Below, piece after piece: positions 9,091-20,660 of a stretch of DNA of 64,000 nt. Below the pieces are notes generated by a model, which was not told the origin of the DNA, did not search any database, and saw nothing but the letters and a program-made list of their open reading frames with translations. The translations under genes and the position numbers were made by a program. The stretch comes from Asparagopsis taxiformis (Eukaryota; Rhodophyta; Florideophyceae; Bonnemaisoniales; Bonnemaisoniaceae): contig JALQPE010002386.1 in NCBI GenBank assembly GCA_030407315.1, positions 36,812 through 100,811 on the forward strand, in the 5' to 3' direction. The first letter of the stretch is position 1. Every line of letters begins with the position of its first letter.

Positions 9091-10884
9091 TGTCCTGATA
9101 TAGTAAAATTCGGTGTCTGGGAGTGGTGGATGAGATGGAGCGTCACGCTGTCGTGGGCATCTTTCTGGGGTAGAGGAAGGCAGTTCTAGCGCTATGAGGA
9201 TGGGGCATGGACGGTATTCATATGGGAATGGACAGAATAGTACGGCTAGGAATTTTTATTTCGTAGTGACTATGAGATAGCGAGAGGTATACGCGGTAGG
9301 ATAGGTAGCAATCTAAGAGGGTGCGATATGGGAAGCTTCACTCTGGATTTGTTTATTTGCGCAGGCTACATTGCGAATAAACAATCCCTATGTTAAAAAT
9401 GCTACTACAACTAACTCTATTCCGACGAGTAAAACTAAAACTACTAGAAAAGTCTACAAATCTATCAACTGATTGAGCTGCATGAATAAGCTAGGAAATG
9501 AAGAGAAGAAGAAAAAATGATGTAGAGAAAGGAAACAAGTTAGTGACGTTGAATTGGAGAGGGAAATTGATGGTGATTAGGAGACTAACGTACCTTAACA
9601 AATACCATTGCATCCCAAATTGAGATATGTACTCACAGGCAGAAAAGAAAATTAGTGGAGAAGTGGTAAGAGAGAAAGATAAATGAAAGTAGAAGTGGAA
9701 CACTCACCGACTGGAAACCTGAGAAAGAGAAAACGAATAGAAAACTGGGTTAGTGGCGTGAGTTGTGGAAACGTACCATCATGGTTCATATCTGTCGGAG
9801 ACAAAGCAACAACTTCGGCTCTGGAAGCAGTATTGATGATCTACAACTTACGCTTTGGAAGCAGTATAGATGATCTGTACTGCTTCCACAGCCGGAGTTG
9901 TTGCTTTGTTTCCGACGGATATGAAGATGGAAACAGGGATCTCCAGAATCTGTTGTTTAAGTAGCACTCTGCGGGCGGAAATGACGTGTAGGAGAACAAT
10001 AGAGTGATGAATTTGAAACGGAGCGGTGCGATGGGAGGCCCAGAAAAACGATACCTAGGGTGCGAATTACGCTTGGAAGCACATGACCTGGCAGAACAGG
10101 CGCAAAATTATTGTATCTTCTACCGCCTTCTCTAGTCTATAATGACGTCATCACTACAGAAATATAGGAAAAACACTAGCATATGGGGCCTACTGGAAAG
10201 GGGGAGGCGAGGAGTAGGAAAAATGGCGCACTTTCCTGGACGAGGAGTCCGCGCTTCCAGTGATGATTTGGACGGTATATATCGATGACGTCATTGCATG
10301 CTCTGAGCACACTTGGCAGGCAGTCAAAGCGGGCCACGTGGATGTGGGCGGCTAGGAAACAGCAGTGTGGGAGAAATTTTATAATTTTCATGTTGCAAGC
10401 GAGCAGTGAATCTGCATTGCAATATATAAATTTATGCTAATTTAAGATATCACACCGAGTACGATTCAACGAGAGATTGTGCTTTCAACTTGTAAATAGG
10501 GCCGAAAATGGTAGAGTATACGAGTAGGAAGTACGTGTATGAGAAAATCAGATTCAGTATTAGTGCCTAGAGCATCACTGCGAAATAAACGGCCGTTTTC
10601 CGGAAATGGATACATCTTGGCTGGGTTTGTGGTTAGGGGATGCGATACAAGATAGCAAAACGATGTTGAGTCCGGATGAAATAGCAATCAATGTGCATAA
10701 AGCAATGAGCATAGGGCAAAGCATTGTGGTGAACCAGTTCATTGGATCGAATGAAAGCCTGGAAAGGTTTCGTAACGGTTAAAAGTAGTAGTACTGTATT
10801 GAGATAGTAGTCATGTCATAGAAGTTTAGAGTTGTATTCTATGCAACAAAACTGAGCGAAGAAGAAAAGAACAAAAACATCAAG
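9091..10884. other. Long AT-rich region without a supported gene
   Basis: I see no convincing gene in these 1.8 kb. The only strong structure is the inverted repeat at 9791-9919. The last few hundred bases would hold the promoter of the transposase-like gene, but no element is clear enough to call. Confidence 0.5.
9791..9919. repeat. Long inverted repeat, 42-nt arms, 45-nt loop
   Basis: Arms 9791-9832 and 9878-9919 are complementary with about five mismatches. The loop carries a second copy of the end of the left arm (GGAAGCAGTATAGATGATCT beside GGAAGCAGTATTGATGATCT). Inverted and direct duplication together point to successive template switches. Confidence 0.85.
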
Positions 10885-13800
10885 ATGGCTCCGAGACGGA
10901 CTCCTATTCGAAAGAAAACCACAAGTCGTAGGACAAAGGCGAGATTCGATTCACTCAATGTGGCCAGTCCCAGTAAACAGCTTCCTGGGAAACTGCAGGG
11001 AGAAATCCGCAGCAGTGATGCAGCCTGCATGAACAAAGAAATCCCGAGAGGTAATGAGCTACGACGTGAGTGTACCACAGATGACCTATTGGAGTCCCCA
11101 ATCCCTATGGGTGACACAATAGAAGGTTGTATTGATGTGTACAGCAACAACGATGAAGCTGGAAGTGACATCTACGTAGCATCGAGCACGCTAATGGAAT
11201 CGGAAGAAGCAACCGGACGAGGTTCTGATTCCATTTCAACTGGAGGCCCGATAGACCGAAATGCTGGGGATGAAGCATGTGGTGATTTCAAGGCATTACT
11301 ACAATGGCCTGCGATGTATGGGGCTCTTCAGCTGAGTGGAACTCAAAGAATGACAAGAGCCCACTATGAAGGTACCCTGTTCGGAATGAATTTCCGCAGA
11401 GATCCAAGTGAGCACGTCCCGTCGGACTCTGTGATGCGACAGAAGATACTACCATTCTTGAGGAAACACTGCTATGCAAAGAGCTGTGACATCGAGTTTC
11501 CGATAGACCTTCGAAAGAGCGGAGCAAGAGCTGCACAGCATCGAGGTGCAGTAGGAACCCGTGGAACAACAGATGACAGAGACAATTGTGGAGGAATGGC
11601 GAAAGTTCGTATTGTACTCCCAAGCACATGGGCTCTGAAAGATGTCCAGACTCGACCAATCTTTAAAGCATTCCGCAGTGATGCGAACAATCGAAGCTCG
11701 GAAGGAGAAAAATCAACCGCAGAGTGCAGCATTGAAGATTCGTTCATTGCAAAGTGCAGGAGGGGTGTTTTGAGCGACCCATTCGTTCGCACAGCAGTTG
11801 TTCCCATTGACAGCGATGGGAAAAAGGGTTTGAAGCACATTTATGTACCTGATGGAACAGCAATTCGAATCCGATGTCATCCAGGAGCTCGTCAGGTTGC
11901 CGTCATCGAAAGAGCAAAAGGGTTCAGGAAGAATGACAGAGATGGTGGGAAACCGAAGAGGAGAAGAGTGGCGGTTACGTCGTTGTGGGAACTTCATGCT
12001 AGGACCATAGTTACCTATGAGGCTCGACACGACGGTGAGCATGATGTGCATGTCGAAAAATATCTGCAGCCGCGAATGTCACATCTATTGGAATGGGAGA
12101 GGCAGCATGCTCTGCGAGCGATATCGCAATGTGTAATCGGAGCAGGAGCCAAGGGAAAAGGAACACGAGCTGGGGACGTGATAACCGTTCTATTACCAAT
12201 TGGAATGGAAGAGGGTGATATTGTTCCACACGTCGTATTGGTGAACAGGTATTTGAAAGAGCAGGTCGGAGAAGCATCCACCATGTTACTTTGCTTTTCA
12301 CCGGGCGCGAGCTTTGCTGAAGCCAGAAACCCGCCCGATAGACTAGGAAGCCCCAACTATGAAGAAATTCGTGTTTCAGGGGTGTTCTCGGATGGTTTCG
12401 GAGACCACAGGTCGCAATGGCACCCAGCGTCTCCGCGAGAAGATGCACCATGTTGGGGAAAGCTGGAGGATGGTCGAAACTACTTTGTTTACCGATTTCT
12501 CCTTTACACGGATGACTTTGAACCATTCACAAGCAGGAAGGGAAGTTTTGGTGGATGCTATATGTTACCTCTCAATCTACCGCCTCGGAAAAGGGGAAGC
12601 TACCAAGCGGTTCGAGTGATTGGTTTGCCACCTCCGGGAGTGTCCACAAATTGTGTATTGCGATATATCGTTCAAGATATAGTGCGAGGAAGCACAGAGG
12701 GTTTCCCAACGAAAAATGCAGAGGGAGAAGATATTGTGGTATTTCTAGACCCAGTGGGGAGCATTGGAGACTATCCTGCAGTTTCACATACCCTGGATGT
12801 TCTTGGACACACATCAAACTCTCCGTGCCACATCTGCAGTTTCCGCAAATATGACCTGAGCAGTACTGGTGGCACGAAGAATGCATACACTTCGGTAGTG
12901 AACGGGCAAACATCGACGCATGCCAGGAGCAAGTATCGGAATGCATCGACACGTAAGGATGCCACAGAAACCCAGCTTCGCACTCTCGGACTGGCTGCAG
13001 AAGAAGGGGAAGATTTACCATTTCATGTCCTGAGCACTTCCTTGGAAGCAGTGCAGGAAGAAGTACCGAAGACGGAAAACGGAGTTTCAGTTGTCCCAGC
13101 AATTTTTGACCCGTACCGTTCCGCAGTGATAGCACCTGACCATCTATTGTCTGGACTGGCACAAGATGTACTGAACGCTTGTATTTCAGCTGCCAGCCCA
13201 CGAATTCGAGAGGTAGCTGAATTGCAAATTCTGGGCGCTCTGAAGAAGTTCAGGATGGGAAGGCAGAACCGTTTATTTGGAACCAACAATCTGCTTTCCA
13301 TGAACATGAGTGACATATTCAGTGTGCTGCTGATAGCACCTATGGCATTCGAAAACGCAGCTCGAATGATGGATGGGAAAGGGGAAGGTCATCGTGAAAA
13401 ATTTGATGGGGCCGTCAAACTAGTAGTGATGTTTCAGAAGCTGGTTTCGTGTATTAGTTTCATGCCCGTATGGTGGAAAGACGGTCCCATGAAGTAGAGA
13501 CGGCTGACGGAGAAGGTGGCAGGAATGAATACATTCTGGGAAGAACTGTAGACTACGTGGAGACGTTGAATGAGTATTGTCGGAAAGTGAAGGGAGCAGG
13601 AGCACATTTGGACAAGCCTAATGTTCATCGTCTTGTCGAGTTTTGTGTTCATACGCTTCCTGCCTACGGCTCTGTGAAGCACGTGCAGGAGCTTATATTC
13701 GAACGGATGCATCAGCCGCTGAAGAAAGGTGTGAGAATGTCCAATCACCAAAGCGAACAGCTTTCAGCGCTGGAATTAGTTCTTGCGGATGACTGGCAGA

Positions 13801-14687
13801 CGAGAGTGGCCATTGTTTTGCGCGAAATCGGCATGGAGCCACAACATTGGTCCTCGTCCGAATGCTCTCAAATGGTCAACGTTCTTTCACAGGAGCTAGG
13901 GAGAGAAATAGATGTGGAAGACGAGGTAGTGAAAAACTGCTTCCAGGAACCGGTTCTCCAGCTTCTCTCCCAGCGTCGAGGAAAGATATTGTCGGCGGAT
14001 GGTGAAATTGTGACGTGGAGAGGGCATGGAGGTATATCTATTGACGAGGTCAAGGAGTACATGAATGGAAAATGTGATATGGCAGAGGGTGCTGTAGGTG
14101 TTTTCAAACGGTTCTTTACCGAAAGGTACGGAAGCGGAACAAGCGGGTGTGGAAAGTATGCCGAATGGGTGAGAAGAGTTTCTAGAAGCACTACGACAGA
14201 GTGGGGAAGGAAAACAGTGCAGAGGTCTGGCTCTCTAGAATCAGGAGCTATCATCCATGCTGTTTGCCCTGAACAGATGAAATGTGAGGATGGTGCAACT
14301 TCACAAGCGATTCTGTACCCGGCGTCTCGTCTCACATCAGAGATAATGCGGGGAAGAATTAATTATGAACCGCGGTTTTTTATTGTTCTAGCGTTCTTTA
14401 TCCTGAGGAACGAGAGTGCGAGAGATGAGCAAGGTACAGCTTATGGAGTTTGCCTGGGTTTGCAAAAAACTGATGAAGGAGTGTTCAAGGTCGAAGAGAG
14501 GCGACGAACAGTAATTGTGGAGATGAGTGAGGGAGTCACTGAGGTGTTTGGTATGCACTATTGCAATGGGAGTGTATGCGAATATGATGAGAACATGAGG
14601 GAGGTAAGGCACGGACCCGGACTGCTGGAGGGTGGAGAGATATATGCACTATGTAGGCGAGACGGATTTCCACCGAGGGCTGCATGA
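10885..14687 (+). CDS. Transposase-like gene (CACTA/Plavaka or KDZ type), one frame break
   Basis: The first frame (10885-13497, about 870 residues) starts at an ATG with a basic N-terminus. Near residues 617-655 it has a segment with VFLDPVGSIGDYPA, then LGHTSNSPCHICSFRK. A GD.PA block followed by GH....PC..C is the layout seen in CACTA-superfamily and related fungal and algal transposases. The second frame (to 14687, about 400 residues) contains a His-rich block, YGSVKHVQELIFERMHQPLK, that resembles the later part of the same proteins. Frames switch near 13490 by the equivalent of one lost base, so it is probably one roughly 1,265-residue protein. I could not identify all catalytic acids, nor terminal inverted repeats or target duplications, so the superfamily is uncertain. 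Neighbours are the palindromic array at 14808 and the ParB-like gene beyond it. Confidence 0.6.
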
Positions 14688-14807
14688 TTTTTAGGGAAGA
14701 ATAAAATGAATAACCAGATGCATCACATATGAATTGTACACTCTAGGGCGGTGGTGGATTGGTGCAAAGTAGTGGGGAGAGGATCTGAGAGGATGGAGGG
14801 AGGTATG

Positions 14808-15212
14808 CTTACAGCAAAGTCATCGTTACGATGACTTTGCTGTAAGAAAACGTTTCCATTACAGTGGCCAAGAATGTTTTACCGGGTAAAAAAATCGTGG
14901 CAGCTGTAATGATTTGCTTTCTTACAGCAAAGTCATCGTAACGATGACTTTGCTGTAAGGAACCGTTTCCTTGCAGTGGCCGAAGAATTTTTTACCGGGT
15001 AAAAAATCAGCAAGAAATTTTACCGGGTAAAAAAATTGTGGCCGCTGTAATGATTTGCTGTAAGAAAACGTTTCATTACAGCGGCCACAATTTTTTACCC
15101 GGTAAAGAAATCATGGCTGCTGTAATGTTTCTTTTCTTACAGCAAAGTCATCGTAACGATGACTTTGCTGTAAGAAAACGTTTCATTACAGCAAATTCAT
15201 CGATAGTTAAGG
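14808..15212. repeat. Compound palindromic array, copy 3
   Basis: Three copies of the 39-bp palindrome (first near 14813, then near 14922 and 15137) alternate with palindromic blocks built on ACCGGGTAAAAAA flanked by CATTACAGCGGCCA. The array ends with an incomplete palindrome. It lies between the transposase-like gene and the ParB/dioxygenase gene. The flank 15213-15873 shows no gene or other named repeat. Confidence 0.9.
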
Positions 15213-15873
15213 TTAAGTAACCAACTTTAGGATGTCCAGAGGACCTGCTCGTTGTAAGGAATAAGGAATATTGATCAACTGACGAAGAGGAAGCATTTTG
15301 AATCGACTAGGGTAGGAACGCAATGAGATTTGGTATGCAAGAAAACTGAATCGCAGTAGTGAATAGGTAGTTGAAATGAATTCATATTGATGTTCTTTGG
15401 TGTATTGTCCATTGGAGCACATTGAAAACCATTTATATGATCACCGTTTAAATAGTCTATGAATCCTTTGCAGCCGAGTACGCCAATAGGAAGAAATTCA
15501 AGCAGTGGCCTGCACGGGAACCGTTTATTTGTGAGTAGCAAAAGTTAGTGTAGAAATGAATTTTTCAGACTTGTAGGAGAGGTGGATCGTAGTAAATGTA
15601 TAAAACTCACGTAGAATCGATTGATAGGAATCAATGGTACGGAAGAAGAAGCGAGGTGGAGAGTGTGGATGAAATAGGTTGTTGGAATATGAATGATAAT
15701 TGACGTGGTGAGGTAAACGGGTTCGATTGCATTATATGCGCTAGAGGTACATACTATTAGGTGTAGATTGATGGAAAGGGCTAAACGCTTTGTGGAGGTA
15801 TCAGGATCAGGTAGAGTCAGAGGTGCTGAGCGGGTGCAGCGTAAGGTTCATCAGGACTGAAGGTAGGTAGGGA

Positions 15874-18800
15874 ATGTCTTGTCCGGACAGTATAAGAGAG
15901 GAAGCTGAGAGACGGGAAGCGCACTCGGAGGTACCACAATTGTGGATTTCATCGTCTACACAACATTTGAACAGAGAACCGATTGAACGAACTGAGATTG
16001 CAGGGATTACAATGGGAGACAATAGTATCATGAATACTACAGCGGAGAAGAGCAATTCTCCTTCTGCTGAAGAGAAAAGCATCACTATTGCTCAGTACAG
16101 CTCTTCTAAAGTGCAAGTTGATCCTCGCAAAGTGAAATTTCCGACAGTGACCTCCCGTTTGGTGCGACCGGGTCGTGTAAACGAACTGGCCAGCATTTTC
16201 ATGGATAGAGGTTTCTCTACCACTGGAACTATGATTACAGTCTGCAAAATGGAAGATAACGAAGGAGACGAGTTTTACTGCATCGATGGCTCTCATCGCA
16301 TAGCTGCTCTGCAACTATGCCTGGAGAAGTACTCAGGAAAGAACAGGGATTCCTTGGAATTGGTTTGGGTACAACAGTTGATTGCGCCGAACGGGCGTCT
16401 AATTTTCGATGCGCTGGAGGTTCTGAAACTGTCTCTCGAAGCCAATATACAAACTCACGATGTCGCTTCTGTGAGCATTGCCGACAATGTCTGTGCGGTC
16501 ATAGAGTTTCTCAGGTTTTCCAACCAGATGGATCTTCCTGTTGTCCGGCTTATTCCTATTCTGAAAGAAGTGAGCTATATTCTGCCGTCCGACAGGAACC
16601 GTTCGGAGAACTCGTATAGGCAGTACATCAACATTGCGAAGGGGTTCAATCGCACAGACAGCGTTGCTTTCGTGTACTGGAGCTCTATCCCTAGCGTTTA
16701 CAATGCTTTGGATAGGAACAGAGAAATCGAGGATGCAAGAACCGAGGGAAGAGATCCGGACTTTTCTCGAATTGACTCTGCCGATATGTACGGGTGCGTG
16801 CTCGATCTTGTCAATAACGCAATATTCCGCAATGGCACGGACGGACGCGGGACGCGCGATAAGGAGTGGTTCCAGTGGTTTGTGCTCGAGATGACAGCGT
16901 CGTGGACAAGGATGAGGAGGAAGAGAGGACTTGTCAGAAATATCGGAAGCGGAAGTCCGTTCACGATGCGCACTTGGCTACTGGCTCTGTTGGCCATCTA
17001 TGATATGGCAGAGGTCGTCCGCAAGTGGTTGAACTCTGCAACGATGGAGGAATTCGTGCGAACGGATTTGGCAGCAGAAAACGCGAAGGAGGTCGGGGAT
17101 AATGATCATCGCATTGGAGAGCGCATTGTATTCGTCCTTGTCGACTTTCATGACGACGTGGTAGACAGTAGCAGTCTGAGAACCAAGAACGGGATGTTTA
17201 CAAACAGTTTTTACGACAAACTGGAATATGCTACCGGGACAAAGGCAATGCAGGAGACGAAAGCGGAGGAGGAGAGGGAACGGAATCGCATGACCCCCGG
17301 AGAAATAGAAAAAGCACTTGTTGATGGCGCCAAAGCAGAAGACGAAGAAGCACCTACTGCCGCAGAACAGGGAAATAATTCTACAGAGAAGGAAACTGTG
17401 GAAACTTCTGGTCCTGTTCAAGCAGAAGAAGGAGTATCTGCCGAAGCCCAAGTAGAGCAGGAAGTTTCTGCTGTTGTGGAGGAAGAACAGGAAATTACTC
17501 CAAATGTGGTGGCTGAAGAAGTGATTCCTGCTGTCGCGACGAAAGCAATAGAAGAGGCACCTCTGAGCACCCCGAAAGAAGCAGAAGACCGTCCTGCCGC
17601 AGCAAAAGAGGGAGGACAGGAACGTCCTGCCACGCGTCTTGCAGCAGCTGAGAAGAGGGAAGCAGAACGTCTTGCTGTTCTCCAAAAAGAACAGGAACGT
17701 CTTTCAGCTTCAAGGGCAGAGCGGGAAAGTCGTGCCAGGGATAATTCGCCGGGAAGGATTGTCAGAGAAGATCTTCCTCAGGGAAGGAAACAAAGCGGCG
17801 ATACGCAAAGTCTGGATATCAACTTGGACAATAGTGGTCGCATGGACATAGACACGCCTGGACAACAAGCTGGAGATGCGCAGAACCGCTCTGTGATATT
17901 GAAACTTCGAATCAGGACACCAGAAACTTACAGCACTAGCCCGGCCGAAGTGGACAAGGAGAATTCGGGAAGAAGCAGGAGTTCTGGTGGAAGCGGCGAT
18001 GAAAACGAGTCCAGGTTGGATAAGAAGCGAAGAAGGGAAGATACTAGCGCGAAGTTTTCTGAGCCCAATACGCCGGATGACAACATTGAGATTGGGCCTC
18101 CCCGGGAAAAGAAGAGTAGAGTCAATGCAAGAAAACGAACGACTGGAGAAGAAGCACCACTCTTCACTGACGAGCAAGAAAACTCCCTTCCAGACCGCAC
18201 ATTCGCAGAGGACATACCTGAGAAGCTGCCTTTATGCGTTCCTTCCAACTCGAGAATGAAGTATTATATCACAGAAGAAGACATTGATACAATCCGGACG
18301 GAGATAATGGAAGCAGCTGCAGGCTACTCTACTTTGGTATGTCCCCTCGGTTCTTGTGAAAGCCAACAATACTTCAGCTACCAGAGAAGAATGATCGACG
18401 AGCTTGGTTACGTGGTGTTGCAAGACATTTTCTCTTCTACTACAGTGGGAGCAGCTACGCACGAGTTATTCACACAGATGGCCAGCACATTCCAAGGTAC
18501 TACAAGTGGCTCAAGTGCAAGTCAGAAGAACCCGTGGAAACCACTTCGACCGAAAGACAGCACTGGTGTATTCAAGACGGACCGGAAAAGCATCTGCGAT
18601 GACCTTGAGCAAGAAAGCGCGCGGCAGTACAGGAACAAGCTGATTCTGGAGCTAGGTAAGGCGATTTGTGCGGAGAACCTGAAGCTCGGGTTTGGAAGAG
18701 AAGAAGCGGTGGTCTTTCCAGAAACGGGTCTTCGTCTGATTTTGACCGCAGAAGGTAGTCAGGAGCAACTTATGCATACCGATGTTCCCGTCCGTGAGGG

Positions 18801-19134
18801 AACTGGAACTGGTCCTCTCAACTCGCCATCATATTTCATGATGGCTGCTGGTGCGGATGGGTTCATCATTCGTATCGCCAAGTTCAGCCATGTGTGCCTA
18901 AGTCATCCAGCGAAAGACAAGTACCGCGTGCCAGTGACGAACGTGCGCATCCCACCGTATTCCCTGCTTGTATGCCGAACGGACGTGTATCACGGAGGAA
19001 TGGGATTCGCGGAGGGTCGTTCTTCGGTGAGGTACCAGCATCCTATCCGGTCCCATCTATCACTGCGAACTTCCAGGGAGAAGTTGCTACAGCCTCCCTT
19101 CAATGTCAACTACTGGGAGCGTTTAGATATCTGA
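15874..19134 (+). CDS. ParB-like domain fused to probable Fe(II)/2OG dioxygenase, intact
   Basis: A single uninterrupted 1,086-codon frame starts at an ATG; a second ATG at residue 47 is an alternative start. Residues 75-150 resemble the ParB/sulfiredoxin fold: VDPRKVKFPTV, then RPGRVNELASIF and finally YCIDGSHRIAAL, the usual DG.HR signature. Residues 150-455 are mostly helical and unassigned. Residues 455-790 are charged, repetitive and probably disordered, with a nuclear-signal-like DKKRRRED. The C-terminal 280 residues look like a double-stranded beta-helix oxygenase: His968-Thr-Asp970 is followed 70 residues later by His1040 (DVYHGGMGF) and basic residues Arg1053 and Arg1059, matching the HxD...H...R iron and 2-oxoglutarate layout. 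The substrate (DNA base or protein) is unknown. A frameshifted paralogue lies at 20661. The fold assignments are by motif only and need structural modelling. Confidence 0.7.
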   Translation: MSCPDSIREEAERREAHSEVPQLWISSSTQHLNREPIERTEIAGITMGDNSIMNTTAEKSNSPSAEEKSITIAQYSSSKVQVDPRKVKFPTVTSRLVRPGRVNELASIFMDRGFSTTGTMITVCKMEDNEGDEFYCIDGSHRIAALQLCLEKYSGKNRDSLELVWVQQLIAPNGRLIFDALEVLKLSLEANIQTHDVASVSIADNVCAVIEFLRFSNQMDLPVVRLIPILKEVSYILPSDRNRSENSYRQYINIAKGFNRTDSVAFVYWSSIPSVYNALDRNREIEDARTEGRDPDFSRIDSADMYGCVLDLVNNAIFRNGTDGRGTRDKEWFQWFVLEMTASWTRMRRKRGLVRNIGSGSPFTMRTWLLALLAIYDMAEVVRKWLNSATMEEFVRTDLAAENAKEVGDNDHRIGERIVFVLVDFHDDVVDSSSLRTKNGMFTNSFYDKLEYATGTKAMQETKAEEERERNRMTPGEIEKALVDGAKAEDEEAPTAAEQGNNSTEKETVETSGPVQAEEGVSAEAQVEQEVSAVVEEEQEITPNVVAEEVIPAVATKAIEEAPLSTPKEAEDRPAAAKEGGQERPATRLAAAEKREAERLAVLQKEQERLSASRAERESRARDNSPGRIVREDLPQGRKQSGDTQSLDINLDNSGRMDIDTPGQQAGDAQNRSVILKLRIRTPETYSTSPAEVDKENSGRSRSSGGSGDENESRLDKKRRREDTSAKFSEPNTPDDNIEIGPPREKKSRVNARKRTTGEEAPLFTDEQENSLPDRTFAEDIPEKLPLCVPSNSRMKYYITEEDIDTIRTEIMEAAAGYSTLVCPLGSCESQQYFSYQRRMIDELGYVVLQDIFSSTTVGAATHELFTQMASTFQGTTSGSSASQKNPWKPLRPKDSTGVFKTDRKSICDDLEQESARQYRNKLILELGKAICAENLKLGFGREEAVVFPETGLRLILTAEGSQEQLMHTDVPVREGTGTGPLNSPSYFMMAAGADGFIIRIAKFSHVCLSHPAKDKYRVPVTNVRIPPYSLLVCRTDVYHGGMGFAEGRSSVRYQHPIRSHLSLRTSREKLLQPPFNVNYWERLDI

Positions 19135-19384
19135 TGAAATTAGTTCTTAATAGCATTCTATGGCAGGCATCAAGGCCGCCTTCAAGTAAACGATGAAAGT
19201 TAGGCTAGTACATGACGTTTGCGTATGTAGACGGGTCAGGAGATATACAATACTCAATTTAATATGAGAAGGGGAGGAAACTATGGTGGGCACTACTAGA
19301 ATAGAACAAGGTAATATCGCAGTCGTCTTTGGTTGCAACATTGAGGTGAGGAAGGCTTACAGATGATGCAGTTTCGCTGGGGTG

Positions 19385-19745
19385 CTGACAGCAAAGTCAT
19401 CGTTACGATGACTTTGCTGTAAGAAATCAAATCATTACAGCGGCCACAATTTTTTACCGGGTAAAAAATTCTTGCTGATTTTTTACCCGGTAAAATTTTC
19501 TCACCACTGTAATCAAACCTTTCCTTACAGCAAAGTCATCGTAACGATGACTTTGCTGTAAGCATCCCGGGTAAACGGCTTCGGCTGTAAGCGGTTGGGA
19601 GTTTCGTCCGTCTCCCACCCTGGGAAGGGTGAGAAGGGAAGTGTGGAGCCGGGAACATCGTACAACGATGGTTTGGACGACTGTTGACGGCTCTGGGGAG
19701 CACTCTGCGTCGTGCAAGCCTGGTTTGCGCTGGCTGCACTACCTG
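19385..19745. repeat. Compound palindromic array, copy 4, with conserved flank
   Basis: Two 39-bp palindromes surround the TTTTTTACCGGGTAAAAAA block and are followed by the end module (CATCCCGGGTAAACGGC...CTGTAAG). The right flank 19590-19745 is shared with 226-370. It sits about 250 bp after the stop codon of the ParB/dioxygenase gene. Confidence 0.9.
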
Positions 19746-20124
19746 GTATTGAACGGTTCTGTGCGCAAAGTTTACTCATGAAGGAGGTAGGGTGTTGTGT
19801 ACCACACCAACCATAGTTACTAACATTTGCAGTGTACTCTAGTGATGTAATTATTATTCTAGTTTCTAACTATACAATGATATTAAGTAAGTCAGATGTG
19901 CACAGAGCATGGTCTAAGCCTAGCACGGTAGAGAAAGATGGAAGAAAGATTGAAGGGTAGGCATGCAGAGGTATGAAGGCAGCAGTATGTGTAGACTATG
20001 GCAGTGGTAAGAAAATATTTCATGCACCAAAGGGTGGGCAGAGTGACATTAGAGAGGTGGTGTGTAGGGGGAAGGTAGGTGGAGATGATGAAGGAGGACA
20101 ACAGAAACGAGAGCGAGGGTTGAG

Positions 20125-20455
20125 ACCAACGGCTTACAGATGGAGCAGTTTACCAGGGATGCTTACAGCAAAGTCATCGTTACGATGACTTTGCTGTAAG
20201 GAAAGGTTTCATTACAGTGGCCATGATTTCTTTACCCGGTAAAAAAATTCCTGGCCGCTGTAATGAAAACGTTTTCTTACAGCAAAGTCATCGTAACGAT
20301 GACTTTGCTGTCAGGAAACAAAACATTACAGTGGCCATGATTTCTTTACCCGGTAAAAAAATTCCTGGCCTCTGTAATGAAACGTTTCCTTACAGCAAAG
20401 TCATCGTAACGATGGCTTTGCTGTAAGGATCCTTGGTAAACTGCCTGAGCTGTAA
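20125..20455. repeat. Compound palindromic array, copy 5, end modules on both sides
   Basis: This is the most complete unit. The left end module (CTTACAG then CAGTTTACCAGGGATG) is followed by palindrome, ACCCGGTAAAAAA block, palindrome, a second block, palindrome and the right end module in inverted form. The unit is therefore a nested palindrome of roughly 330 bp. Confidence 0.9.
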
Positions 20456-20660
20456 TTGTCGTACAACGAAAAGTGATGTGGAAGGTTCGGATTGGTCAAC
20501 CGCTGAATATCATTACCAGGGTGTATACTAATAGGAATATGTCAGTTCTCTAAGTTTCGCCTATCTTACTCAGCTTACGCAGCAAAACAGCTTGTCGTTC
20601 AGATCTTCTTCTCTCTTTCTCAATCTTTCACTCTTCGTTTGTCAATCACTCACCAAAGCA

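Noticed and set aside
8598..9146. Long repetitive minus-strand protein-coding frame (about 180 residues)
   Set aside because: All three frames are open because the 35-bp unit lacks stops on that strand; no ATG or constraint is visible.
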